Source: Candidatus Firestoneibacteriota bacterium (GTDB lineage Bacteria; Oederibacteriota; JAAXVQ01). From it: a stretch of 8,446 nucleotides of DNA. Made by a program: the position numbers and the translations under genes. The stretch covers positions 1 through 8,446 of the forward strand of contig JAAXVQ010000071.1 of the NCBI GenBank assembly GCA_013335425.1, read 5' to 3'. Positions 1-6,119 of the stretch are shown piece by piece; within the stretch, counting starts at the first letter, position 1; each line of letters starts with the position of its first letter. The notes beneath the pieces were generated by a model that saw nothing but the letters and a program-made list of their open reading frames with translations, was not told the origin of the DNA and ran no database searches.

Positions 1-2
1 CC

Positions 3-1406
3 CTTCAGGGCGGTTATCGATTGCCTTGGCGGTTTCGGGCCGGCGCGGCTTGGGCATATGCCGATGGCATCAGCGCTTTGGACTTGCTCACCACCGACGA
101 CAATGAACGCCTGGCCGGGGGTACGGAATACTGGTGGTTTCACCGTACGCTGGGTACCCGTTTGGGGTTGGGGGCGGGCAACGCGGGCTTGCTGGAGATT
201 ACCGCCGGGCTTTCCCTGCACCTCCAATTTTCGGATTGGGCCCCTCAATTGGATTATGCGTTCGTGAACCCGTTGTCGGATTTCTCCGGTGTCGGCTCGA
301 GTCACCGCCTGAACCTAAGTCTGGCCTGGGGTACGCCGGTCGAGGGCGCTCAGACCCTTTCCGGCCGGCAGTTGAAAGCCCGCGGGGACGAAGCCTATCA
401 ACGGGGCAACACCGAAGAGGCGCTGGACGCTTACGAACAGGCGGCCGAGACCCTGCCCGAGGATCGCATTTTGGCCGCCCGCATTGAGTTTCTGCGCGCC
501 CATGTGGCGCATGCCGCGGAGATCCAACTGTATCTCAAACAGGGGTTGGAATTTCAGAAAAGCGGCAACTATCAAAATGCGCTGGCGGTTTACCAAAAAA
601 TCCTGAATCAGGAAGCCAATCTCGAAGCCGCCAACCAGATGGCCGCGGTAAAAGCCGCCATGCAGCGGATGACCGAGGAACAGAAATCGGAGCACCAGAA
701 ACAGGAGCGGATGGCGGCCGAGGAGGCCCGGCAGACGGCTTTGGAAGAATCCAAAGACGCCTTGCAGGCGGCCCAGCGCAGCTTGGAACGGGCGCGCCGC
801 AGCGCGGAAGTACGCCGCTGGCTGGGAGCCGATTTGGCCCGTTTGGAAAAGCAATGGAACGCCGCCAACCAGTTGTGGCGGCAGGGGGAAGCGGAACAAG
901 CCCAGGGTTTGGCGGAGGCTCTCGCGCGCGAAGCGGATAAATTATCCTCTAAAGCCGCCCGCCATCAAACCCAGGAAAATCGTGCGCACGCTTCGTCGGA
1001 AACGTCGCCCCGGGAAGAAACGGACAGACCTGCGGCTGAGCCGACCCCGGCGCCTGCGGCAGGCAGGCTCCCGTCAACGCCGGCGGTCGCCGAAAAAGTG
1101 CCCGGTGGCGGAGAAAAAGCCGGCCGCACGCCGGCGGAAGAAAACCGGCACCGTCGCGCCCGCGGCGCTTATGGACGGGCCGTCAAGCTCATGCTGGACA
1201 TCGACAAACTTCAGGGGCAGCGGTTTTTCCCCGACGAATTCAGCGCGCTGCAAAATGAAATCAGCCGTCTCAAAACCCTCACGGCCGGCGAAAATGATAC
1301 GGCGGTCATCAGTTACGCCGAGGGCTTGTTTCCGCAGATGGAAAGATTGAAGGCGAAATGCCAGGAAAAGAAAAAAGTCAGCGAAGTGATGCCCACCAAT
1401 TGGTAA
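3..1406 (+). CDS. 5'-truncated outer-membrane beta-barrel protein (PorV/UPF0164-like) with TPR and coiled-coil C-terminal extension
   Basis: The reading frame is open from the first complete codon at base 3 to TAA at 1404-1406 (467 residues visible), so the true start lies upstream of the window. The TTG at 21 has no ribosome site and sits inside barrel sequence. The first ~115 residues alternate polar and aromatic residues as transmembrane strands do. They include GGTEYWW, a Gly-rich GLGAGNAG turn, and the ending LDYAFVNP...GSSHRLNLSLAWG, which resembles the last strands of PorV/UPF0164-type barrels. From about residue 120 the protein is helical. Two TPR-like units (around GDEAYQRGNTEEALDAYEQA and GLEFQKSGNYQNALAVYQKI) are followed by an Ala/Glu/Gln/Arg-rich coiled coil at about 215-320. 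A Pro/Ala/Glu-rich spacer and a final charged helical segment come after that. The barrel would sit in the outer membrane with the helical tail probably in the periplasm (inference). The family call for the barrel is by pattern only. Confidence 0.7.
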   Translation, partial: LQGGYRLPWRFRAGAAWAYADGISALDLLTTDDNERLAGGTEYWWFHRTLGTRLGLGAGNAGLLEITAGLSLHLQFSDWAPQLDYAFVNPLSDFSGVGSSHRLNLSLAWGTPVEGAQTLSGRQLKARGDEAYQRGNTEEALDAYEQAAETLPEDRILAARIEFLRAHVAHAAEIQLYLKQGLEFQKSGNYQNALAVYQKILNQEANLEAANQMAAVKAAMQRMTEEQKSEHQKQERMAAEEARQTALEESKDALQAAQRSLERARRSAEVRRWLGADLARLEKQWNAANQLWRQGEAEQAQGLAEALAREADKLSSKAARHQTQENRAHASSETSPREETDRPAAEPTPAPAAGRLPSTPAVAEKVPGGGEKAGRTPAEENRHRRARGAYGRAVKLMLDIDKLQGQRFFPDEFSALQNEISRLKTLTAGENDTAVISYAEGLFPQMERLKAKCQEKKKVSEVMPTNW

Positions 1407-1429
1407 GCCGGTGATCTTCTTGCCGGGTT

Positions 1430-2629
1430 TTACAACTGTGTTTTTTCTCTTGGACGGAGCGGTTCGGCGAACAGCCGCTTAACGAGCAAAGTGGCATAAC
1501 TGCCGCGCGGCAGGGTGAACGCCAATTCAATCTTGGTTTTTCCCGGATAAAGTTCATCCTCGCCGCGGCGGGCACAGAGTGCTTGGGGAAACACCAACAC
1601 CGGGCGCGGGGTGGATTTGAAAAAAGCCTGGCGCAGGGGGAAACGACCGAACAGGCCGGGGTGCAGTCCCAGTGTTCCCAACAGGTCCAAATAAATTTTT
1701 TGGGCGGTTTGATCTTCCCAGAGCATCTTCCCGGCAGCCGTGGGAAAACGTTTATGCGTCATTTCCGCCCGGTCTTTCACGCTCAAACCCGCATAGAATC
1801 GATAAGCGCCGGCCGTTCCCGGATAACTCAGCCAAGCGGAAAATTTCCGAGATTCCAAATACCGTCGGAGGGTTTCGTTCCAAAGATGGGACTGGAAGGC
1901 GGAGATGGCCATAGAACAATCTTCCCGGGGGATGGTAAACAGGACGCTTAAAAAACCGTCGGATTTTTGGAGGAGAAAGCCAAAGGCCGCTTTTTCAAAG
2001 TCCGTTACCGCCAGGTCGCGGCAAGTGCGCCATTGGCGCCACTGAGCGCCGAAAGTGCGTTTGCGGGTTTTGACTTCCGGTTTGTCCTCGGGATGAACGG
2101 CGGTCAGGTACGTTTTCAAGGCGCCGTTAAAATGCTTTTTTAAAGCCTGTTCCACCCAAAACCCCTGCTCCGGGTCATAACTGCCGAAACGTTGATCGTC
2201 AAAATAATTGGGAATCCCGTTTTTCTCCATCGCGGGCAAATTTTCCAAAGCTTTTTGCGCTTCGTCCGGCGTGAGTTTGCGGATGACGATCTCGAAATGA
2301 TTGCTCTCAATAAAGGCCGGCGCCATGGGCTGGTCTGCGAAGCCCACAAACTCCAGGTGGAAATTCGGCTTGTGCAGGGTTTGTACCCGGGAATGCCGGA
2401 GTGTGATCCACTGGCGGGTGAGTCCATAACGGTCTTTTTTGCCGCCGTAAGCGACGTCCGCGGGCTTCAAATGCAGGGATTTGGCGATCTCCCGCAGCGC
2501 ATCCACGGTGTTCCAGCCGCGTTTTTCCAGGACATAAACCCCGAATTCACCCTGTTTTTTAATCGGCAGGGAGGCTTGTTCCCGGACCACGAAATCCTCG
2601 GGGCGGCATTTGATTTTAGGTTTGACCAT
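1430..2629 (-). CDS. truD: tRNA pseudouridine(13) synthase TruD
   Basis: TruD isomerises uridine 13 of certain tRNAs, notably tRNA-Glu, to pseudouridine in the cytoplasm. The 399-residue protein has the family motifs in order: KCRPEDFVVRE near the N-terminus; the catalytic loop GGKKDRYGLTRQW with the presumed nucleophile Asp66; NYFDDQRFGS at 141-150; a central TRUD insertion region; SAFQSHLWNETLRRYL at ~243-257; and the closing TLPRGSYATLLVKRL at 372-386. It is somewhat longer than E. coli TruD (about 349 residues). I chose the ATG at 2629. AAGGAA lies about 9 bases upstream, the conserved N-terminus follows directly, and a promoter lies at 2660-2688. A GTG in frame at 2686 would fall inside that promoter. 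The gene converges on the barrel gene with only 23 bases between stops. The upstream same-strand gene is 198 bases away, so truD is probably transcribed independently. Confidence 0.95.
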   Translation of the reverse strand: MVKPKIKCRPEDFVVREQASLPIKKQGEFGVYVLEKRGWNTVDALREIAKSLHLKPADVAYGGKKDRYGLTRQWITLRHSRVQTLHKPNFHLEFVGFADQPMAPAFIESNHFEIVIRKLTPDEAQKALENLPAMEKNGIPNYFDDQRFGSYDPEQGFWVEQALKKHFNGALKTYLTAVHPEDKPEVKTRKRTFGAQWRQWRTCRDLAVTDFEKAAFGFLLQKSDGFLSVLFTIPREDCSMAISAFQSHLWNETLRRYLESRKFSAWLSYPGTAGAYRFYAGLSVKDRAEMTHKRFPTAAGKMLWEDQTAQKIYLDLLGTLGLHPGLFGRFPLRQAFFKSTPRPVLVFPQALCARRGEDELYPGKTKIELAFTLPRGSYATLLVKRLFAEPLRPREKTQL

Positions 2630-2659
2630 GTGATGAATTTCCTTGGGAGTTAAAAGGGC

Positions 2660-2688
2660 ATCATAAGTGAACCCGGCGGCAAGCACAA
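2660..2688 (-). promoter_or_regulatory. sigma70-like promoter of truD
   Basis: On the minus strand TTGTGC (2688-2683) and TATGAT (2665-2660) are separated by exactly 17 bases. The predicted transcription start near 2653 gives a leader of about 24 bases that contains the AAGGAA ribosome site before the ATG at 2629. The -10 box is near consensus and the -35 matches in its TTG. This is a prediction from spacing and sequence only. Confidence 0.6.
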
Positions 2689-2706
2689 GGGATTTTAAAA
2701 CCGTTT

Positions 2707-2802
2707 CACCGCCAAGGCGCCCAGACGCCGAAGAAAGCCTCCGGATTGAATTGAAAGGTTGTTGGTTAATAGCTGTTGGCGGTGCTTGGCGCCTTGGCGG
2801 TG
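2707..2802. repeat. inverted-repeat element built from CGCCAAGR-type octamers
   Basis: The left arm CACCGCCAAGGCGCC (2707-2721) is the exact reverse complement of GGCGCCTTGGCGGTG (2788-2802), a 15-of-15 match with a 66-base interior. From 2709 the left arm continues with an eight-base period: CGCCAAGG, CGCCCAGA, CGCCGAAG. The right arm on the other strand reads CACCGCC-AAGGCGCC-AAGCACCGCC. No convincing coding potential lies inside. The element occupies the gap between the propeller lipoprotein gene and truD. Similar octamer sequences occur, as I recall, between genes of many environmental bacteria, but I cannot check that here. It has no run of T after either arm, so it is not a standard intrinsic terminator, although the transcript could fold into a long stem. 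Confidence 0.75.
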
Positions 2803-2827
2803 TTTTGCCCGGTTGTCTGCCGCAGGA

Positions 2828-4600
2828 CTATTTCACCAGGATTAAAAGCTCGGGTTGGTCCGGGGCGCGTTTCCCGAGGTCGGGGAATTCGTCCCCTTCG
2901 CCCAGGGCGTTGACGTTGATTTGTCGGATTTTTTCCGTGACGATCAGGTGGCGCAACACGCTATTGGCGCGCGCGCGCGACAGGGAAGTGCCCAGGAAGA
3001 AACGCACCCAACCGGGGCCGCTGGGCCGGCCCTGGACGATCAAGGGGGCGTCGTTGTTCTTGCCCAGTTCTTCCGCCAGGCGGCTCAACACGGGGAAGCC
3101 CGACGGCTTGATCAGATCCTTGCCGAAATAAAAATCGATTTTGGGTTTGTAAATGATGCGGTGCGACTGGACGTCTTCGACGATATCCAGATTCGGCAGG
3201 ATGCTCGTGTCGGCTTCTGCGGAGTTTTCATACTCGGCGTAATCGTCTTCGGTTTTGTTTTCCGGCTCTGCGCTGCGCGGGGGTTCGGGTTTGGCGGTCG
3301 GTGCCGGCGTCGGGACGGCCGTGGCTTTTTTCATCACGGGTTGCGGCGTGGGTTTGGCTGTGGGCGGTGCCGTGGGCGCGAACGTGGGCTCGGCCGGAAC
3401 GGCCGTAGCCGCGGGTTGGGAGATTGCGGGCGCGAGCGTAGGTTCGGGTTGAGGTGTGGGTTGGGTGGTGAAGGTCGGTCGGAGTTTGGGCGTGGGCGCC
3501 AAGGTGGCTGCAGGCAACGGCGTGGGAACGGTGACCTTCAAAACTTCGGGTGCCCGCCTGATCAATTTAGGCGCCGTCTCCGGTTCGTTCTTCGCATGCT
3601 CGGACGCGGTCGGGTTTTCAACCGGCGGCATCGGAGCGGCTGCGGGTGCAAAGGGTCGGCTGGGAACGCGCAACCAAGTCGGCGAGAAGCCGCCGTTGCG
3701 CGTCACCGAGAAAGCCCCGGACGCGTCGGCGTTCATTGCCCAAATTTCCCAATGAAACGGGTCCTGTCTTCCCGAGGCAAAAGCCAGGCGTTTGGAGTCG
3801 GGTGACCAAGCGGGGGAGTGGCTGCGTTTGTCCTGGGTCAGACGGGTTAAACGGGTGCCGTCGGCGCGGATGCTCCAGATGTCGGTGTCCTCACGCGAGG
3901 AGACCGTGAAAGCCAAGACTTTTCCGTCCGGCGACCAGACCGGTCCGGCGGCGGTTTGAGACGAAGGGAAGCTGGTCAAGGCCCATTCTTCGGCCGTGGA
4001 TATTTTATGCAGGTAGAGGTTATGGGTTTTGCCGCGATTGGCCACAAAGGCCAACAAATTTCCGTCCGGCGACCAGGCCGGAGAAAAATTTTCGCCGTCG
4101 GTGATCACCGTCTCCGGATTGAAACCCGTGCTTTCCATCAACCAAATTTTTCCGTAAAAAGCAAAGGCGATCCGCCGTCCGTCCGGCGACCAAGCCGGGG
4201 CGTTGTGCACGCCGAAGTTCTGCACGTCGGCGGAGATCGCAGTTTCATTAAATGAGGTGAGCTGCAAGCGGCGTTCTGCGTTTAGGTCCAGCACCCAAAG
4301 TTCATAGCTGCCCGAAGCATTGGACCAGAACGCGATGAGGTTTTGATCCGGCGAGGTGGAGGGAAACCAGTCGTTGCCCGAGGACCCGGGGAGCCGTTCA
4401 ACGCGGTCGCCGGTGAGATTGGTCATATAGAGAGTGCCGGCCGAGGTATAGACGATGGAATCGCTAAAAGCAGCCGCGGCCGCGGCGGTAATATTTGGCC
4501 GGGAAGGCGCGGCTTTTTGGCACGAAACAGACGCCAAGGCCAGGAGCAGGCTGATGGCCAAAAGTACGTAAAAGTAGCGTTTGTTGGGTAGGGCCGCCAT
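2828..4600 (-). CDS. TolB-like propeller lipoprotein with proline-rich linker and degenerate OmpA-like C-terminal domain
   Basis: The 590-residue protein starts with a lipoprotein signal: Lys7-Arg8, a hydrophobic core YVLLAISLLLALA, then SVSC with Cys27 as the likely lipidated residue. Gln at +2 suggests outer-membrane sorting. Residues ~46-310 form a TolB/PD40-type beta-propeller. WSPDG-like signatures lie near 82, 137, 176, 222 and 265, with an incomplete one (FSPTW) at 305. Residues ~313-446 are a Pro/Thr/Ala/Glu linker, followed by an acidic stretch to ~465. Residues ~482-590 resemble an OmpA-like domain (KIDFYFGKDLIKPSG, LSRARANSVLRHL, ALGEGDEFPDLGKR). The usual TD..G and NRR positions for peptidoglycan binding appear as QGRPSG and DQPEL. 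Likely a periplasm-facing envelope scaffold; this is a TolB-Pal-like or PorE-like architecture, not classical TolB. The ATG at 4600 has AGGA 10 bases upstream; a stronger ribosome site lies further up. Confidence 0.85.
   Translation of the reverse strand: MAALPNKRYFYVLLAISLLLALASVSCQKAAPSRPNITAAAAAAFSDSIVYTSAGTLYMTNLTGDRVERLPGSSGNDWFPSTSPDQNLIAFWSNASGSYELWVLDLNAERRLQLTSFNETAISADVQNFGVHNAPAWSPDGRRIAFAFYGKIWLMESTGFNPETVITDGENFSPAWSPDGNLLAFVANRGKTHNLYLHKISTAEEWALTSFPSSQTAAGPVWSPDGKVLAFTVSSREDTDIWSIRADGTRLTRLTQDKRSHSPAWSPDSKRLAFASGRQDPFHWEIWAMNADASGAFSVTRNGGFSPTWLRVPSRPFAPAAAPMPPVENPTASEHAKNEPETAPKLIRRAPEVLKVTVPTPLPAATLAPTPKLRPTFTTQPTPQPEPTLAPAISQPAATAVPAEPTFAPTAPPTAKPTPQPVMKKATAVPTPAPTAKPEPPRSAEPENKTEDDYAEYENSAEADTSILPNLDIVEDVQSHRIIYKPKIDFYFGKDLIKPSGFPVLSRLAEELGKNNDAPLIVQGRPSGPGWVRFFLGTSLSRARANSVLRHLIVTEKIRQINVNALGEGDEFPDLGKRAPDQPELLILVK
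3263..3664 (-). other. low-complexity Pro/Thr/Ala linker coding region
   Basis: This stretch encodes residues 313-446 of the propeller lipoprotein. It is dominated by Pro, Thr, Ala and Lys/Glu, with repeated PTP, PAPT and TAKP units. At the DNA level it shows recurrent GTGGGC/GTCGGT-type words on the plus strand. It most likely forms an extended, disordered tether between the propeller and the OmpA-like domain, long enough to span part of the periplasm. Slippage among the repeats could make its length vary between strains. Confidence 0.75.
3925..4192 (-). repeat. propeller-blade DNA repeats
   Basis: The 13-base word CGTCCGGCGACCA occurs identically at 3925-3937, 4063-4075 and 4180-4192. Each copy encodes the WSPDG turn of successive propeller blades on the minus strand. 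A diverged version occurs near 4346 and another near 3795. The spacing of 138 and 117 bases corresponds to 46 and 39 residues, the usual size of PD40 blades. This is an internal protein repeat, not an independent element. Confidence 0.8.
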
Positions 4601-4628
4601 GGCGTCCGGATCCTGGATAAAAATGAAT

Positions 4629-4636
4629 CCACCTCC
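4629..4636 (-). promoter_or_regulatory. strong Shine-Dalgarno sequence oddly far from the annotated ATG
   Basis: On the minus strand GGAGGTGG lies 28 bases upstream of the ATG at 4600. Seven bases after GGAGG is an in-frame ATT (4624-4622), which would add eight residues (start, then FIQDPDA) before the methionine. The ATG itself has only AGGA as a ribosome site. ATT starts are rare but known, for example infC in E. coli. I keep ATG as the annotated start. Confidence 0.4.
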
Positions 4637-4650
4637 GAAAATTTGTTGAG

Positions 4651-4679
4651 ATTTTAAGGGTTTTCAGGACGATTGTCAA
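4651..4679 (-). promoter_or_regulatory. sigma70-like promoter of the propeller lipoprotein gene
   Basis: On the minus strand a perfect TTGACA (4679-4674) is followed after 17 bases by TAAAAT (4656-4651). The predicted start near 4644 gives a leader of about 44 bases. It is close to consensus in both boxes and in spacing, so strong basal expression is expected. Confidence 0.75.
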
Positions 4680-4704
4680 GGAGAAAGCGTGGCCCCTATT
4701 TTGC

Positions 4705-4734
4705 TTGACAAGGGTTCTTTTGACTTGCTAAACT
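4705..4734 (+). promoter_or_regulatory. sigma70-like promoter of the HD-GYP/cyclase operon
   Basis: TTGACA at 4705-4710 and TAAACT at 4729-4734 are 18 bases apart. The bases TGC just before the -10 give a TGN extended -10. Transcription would begin near 4741, leaving an AT-rich leader of about 86 bases (4741-4826) in which I see no riboswitch or hairpin of note. The -35 box faces away from the divergent promoter, with 25 bases between the two -35 boxes. Confidence 0.7.
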
Positions 4735-4826
4735 GACCCCCAATTAACTTTTCATTTCAGCTCTTTTTTATTTAATTTTAAGGCGAAAATCAAGGAAGGA
4801 CGCGGCGTTGCAGCCGGAGGCGGGCC

Positions 4827-6119
4827 ATGCGCATTGGGATTAAGTTTCAATTTATCTTTATGGCCGTTTTGTTGGTTGTCCTCACGGTTTCGGTCTCGTC
4901 CTATTTTTTTATTCAGGGCGAACGCATCGTGCTGGTGCAGGAAATGTCCCGGCGCGGCGTGGCCGTGGCCCGCAACCTTGCCACGGCCGCCACGGACTCC
5001 GTCGTGAGCAACGACCGTTTGGCCCTAACGACCTTTGTGCAAAGCGTGATGCAGAACGAAGGCGTGGCCTACGGCATGATCCTGGACGAAAAATCCAATA
5101 TCCTGGCCCACAACAAAGTTGAGAACGTCGGCAAAGTTTACGTGGAACCCGCCGGCGTGCGCCCGTTGACCAACGAAACCGTACTTATCCAACCTTATAA
5201 AAACGAAGCCGGGGAAAAGATCGTCGATATCGCCATCCCCATCCTGCTGCGCAACGGCATGCGCGTGGGGTCCGCCAATGTGGGCATGTCGCAAAAAGCC
5301 ATCGATCTGCTGGTGGAGCAGGCGTTCCGCGAGACGCTGGGTGTGGCCGGCGGCTTGGTTTTGGTCGGTGTGCTGATCGCCGTTTTTTTCATCAACATTA
5401 TGCTCAAGCCTGTGGCCGCGTTGGTGCGGGGCGCTCAGATTTTGGGAGAGGGCAACCTCAACCACCAGATACGCTTAAAAGGCAAAGATGAGTTTGCCAT
5501 CCTGGCCCGGGCGTTCAACAACATGGGCAAGCATTTGAAGGAACTTTACGTGGGTATGCTACGGGCTATGGCGAAGACCTTGGAGTCGCGCGACAAGTTC
5601 GCCCGGGGGCACGACCAGCGTTCCTCCGAGTACGCCGCCGCCTGCGCGGCCTACATCGGCATGCCCGCGGACGAGGCCGAGAACGTGCAATTGGCCGCTC
5701 AATTGCAAAACTTGGGGAACATCGCCGTGCCCGATGTGGTCCTGGAAAAAACCGGGAAGCTGACCGAGGAAGAGTATGCCCGCTTGAAAAAACACGTGGA
5801 GACCGGAGCCGAAATTTTAAATCAGGTCCTGGCCCTGCACGGCACGGTACCGCTCGTGCGCCATCACCACGAACGTTTTGACGGCAAAGGGTATCCGGAC
5901 GGCCTCAAGGGCAAGGACATCCCCCTGGGCGCCCGCATCCTGGCGGTGGCCGATGCCTTCGACGCGATGACTTCCGAACAGAAACACCGCCAGGCGCTTT
6001 CGCGCGCAGAAGCGTTGGACGAGCTCAAAGCCGGCGCCGGGACTCAATTTGACCCTGAGATTGTCGGGGCGTTCATTGAAATGCTTCATACCAGGCAGGA
6101 GGGGCAGTTGAACTCATGA
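4827..6119 (+). CDS. membrane sensor with HAMP and degenerate HD-GYP domain
   Basis: The 430-residue protein has a first membrane helix at ~8-29, an extracytoplasmic single-Cache-like sensor at ~30-168, a second helix at ~170-193, HAMP at ~194-240 and an HD-GYP domain from ~243 to 422. HD-GYP proteins normally hydrolyse cyclic di-GMP using a metal centre. Kept here are GH at 261-262, KKH ending at His323, HHHERFDGKGYPDG at 346-359 with the GYP motif, VAD with Asp376, and GTQFDP. The defining pair is lost: the usual HDIGKI reads QNLGNI, with Gln294-Asn295 in place of His-Asp. The usual SDRPYR-like segment reads SEQKHR. It is therefore probably a binding or regulatory domain rather than a phosphodiesterase (inference). 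The ATG at 4827 has GGAGG six bases upstream. The gene overlaps the following cyclase gene by four bases, so the two are translationally coupled. Confidence 0.9.
   Translation: MRIGIKFQFIFMAVLLVVLTVSVSSYFFIQGERIVLVQEMSRRGVAVARNLATAATDSVVSNDRLALTTFVQSVMQNEGVAYGMILDEKSNILAHNKVENVGKVYVEPAGVRPLTNETVLIQPYKNEAGEKIVDIAIPILLRNGMRVGSANVGMSQKAIDLLVEQAFRETLGVAGGLVLVGVLIAVFFINIMLKPVAALVRGAQILGEGNLNHQIRLKGKDEFAILARAFNNMGKHLKELYVGMLRAMAKTLESRDKFARGHDQRSSEYAAACAAYIGMPADEAENVQLAAQLQNLGNIAVPDVVLEKTGKLTEEEYARLKKHVETGAEILNQVLALHGTVPLVRHHHERFDGKGYPDGLKGKDIPLGARILAVADAFDAMTSEQKHRQALSRAEALDELKAGAGTQFDPEIVGAFIEMLHTRQEGQLNS

Noticed and set aside
1404..1440. Possible terminator between the convergent barrel gene and truD
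   Set aside because: CCGG near 1408 and CCGG near 1422 can form only a four-pair stem plus wobble pairs, with an 11-base loop and a short T-run broken by AC. It is too weak to call.
2630..2686. Upstream GTG start for truD
   Set aside because: It falls within the -35 box of the predicted promoter and adds residues not typical of the family, while the ATG at 2629 has a ribosome site.
2819..2832. GTCTGC/GCAGGAC near-palindrome just after the lipoprotein stop
   Set aside because: Pairing needs a bulge and leaves essentially no loop, so it cannot form a stable hairpin.
2855..3805. Long plus-strand reading frame opposite the lipoprotein gene
   Set aside because: Its Gly/Arg/Cys-rich composition is the antisense shadow of the proline-rich linker and propeller. 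It has no ribosome site or recognisable motif.
4423..4632. Small minus-strand reading frame beginning at a GTG inside GGAGGTGG, overlapping the lipoprotein start
   Set aside because: Its start codon lies within the ribosome site itself, and its Arg/Pro/Trp-rich sequence is what the real gene gives in a shifted frame.
4741..4826. Riboswitch or small RNA in the 86-base leader of the sensor operon
   Set aside because: The leader is AT-rich without paired arms or any conserved riboswitch core that I recognise; no cyclic di-GMP riboswitch motif is visible.
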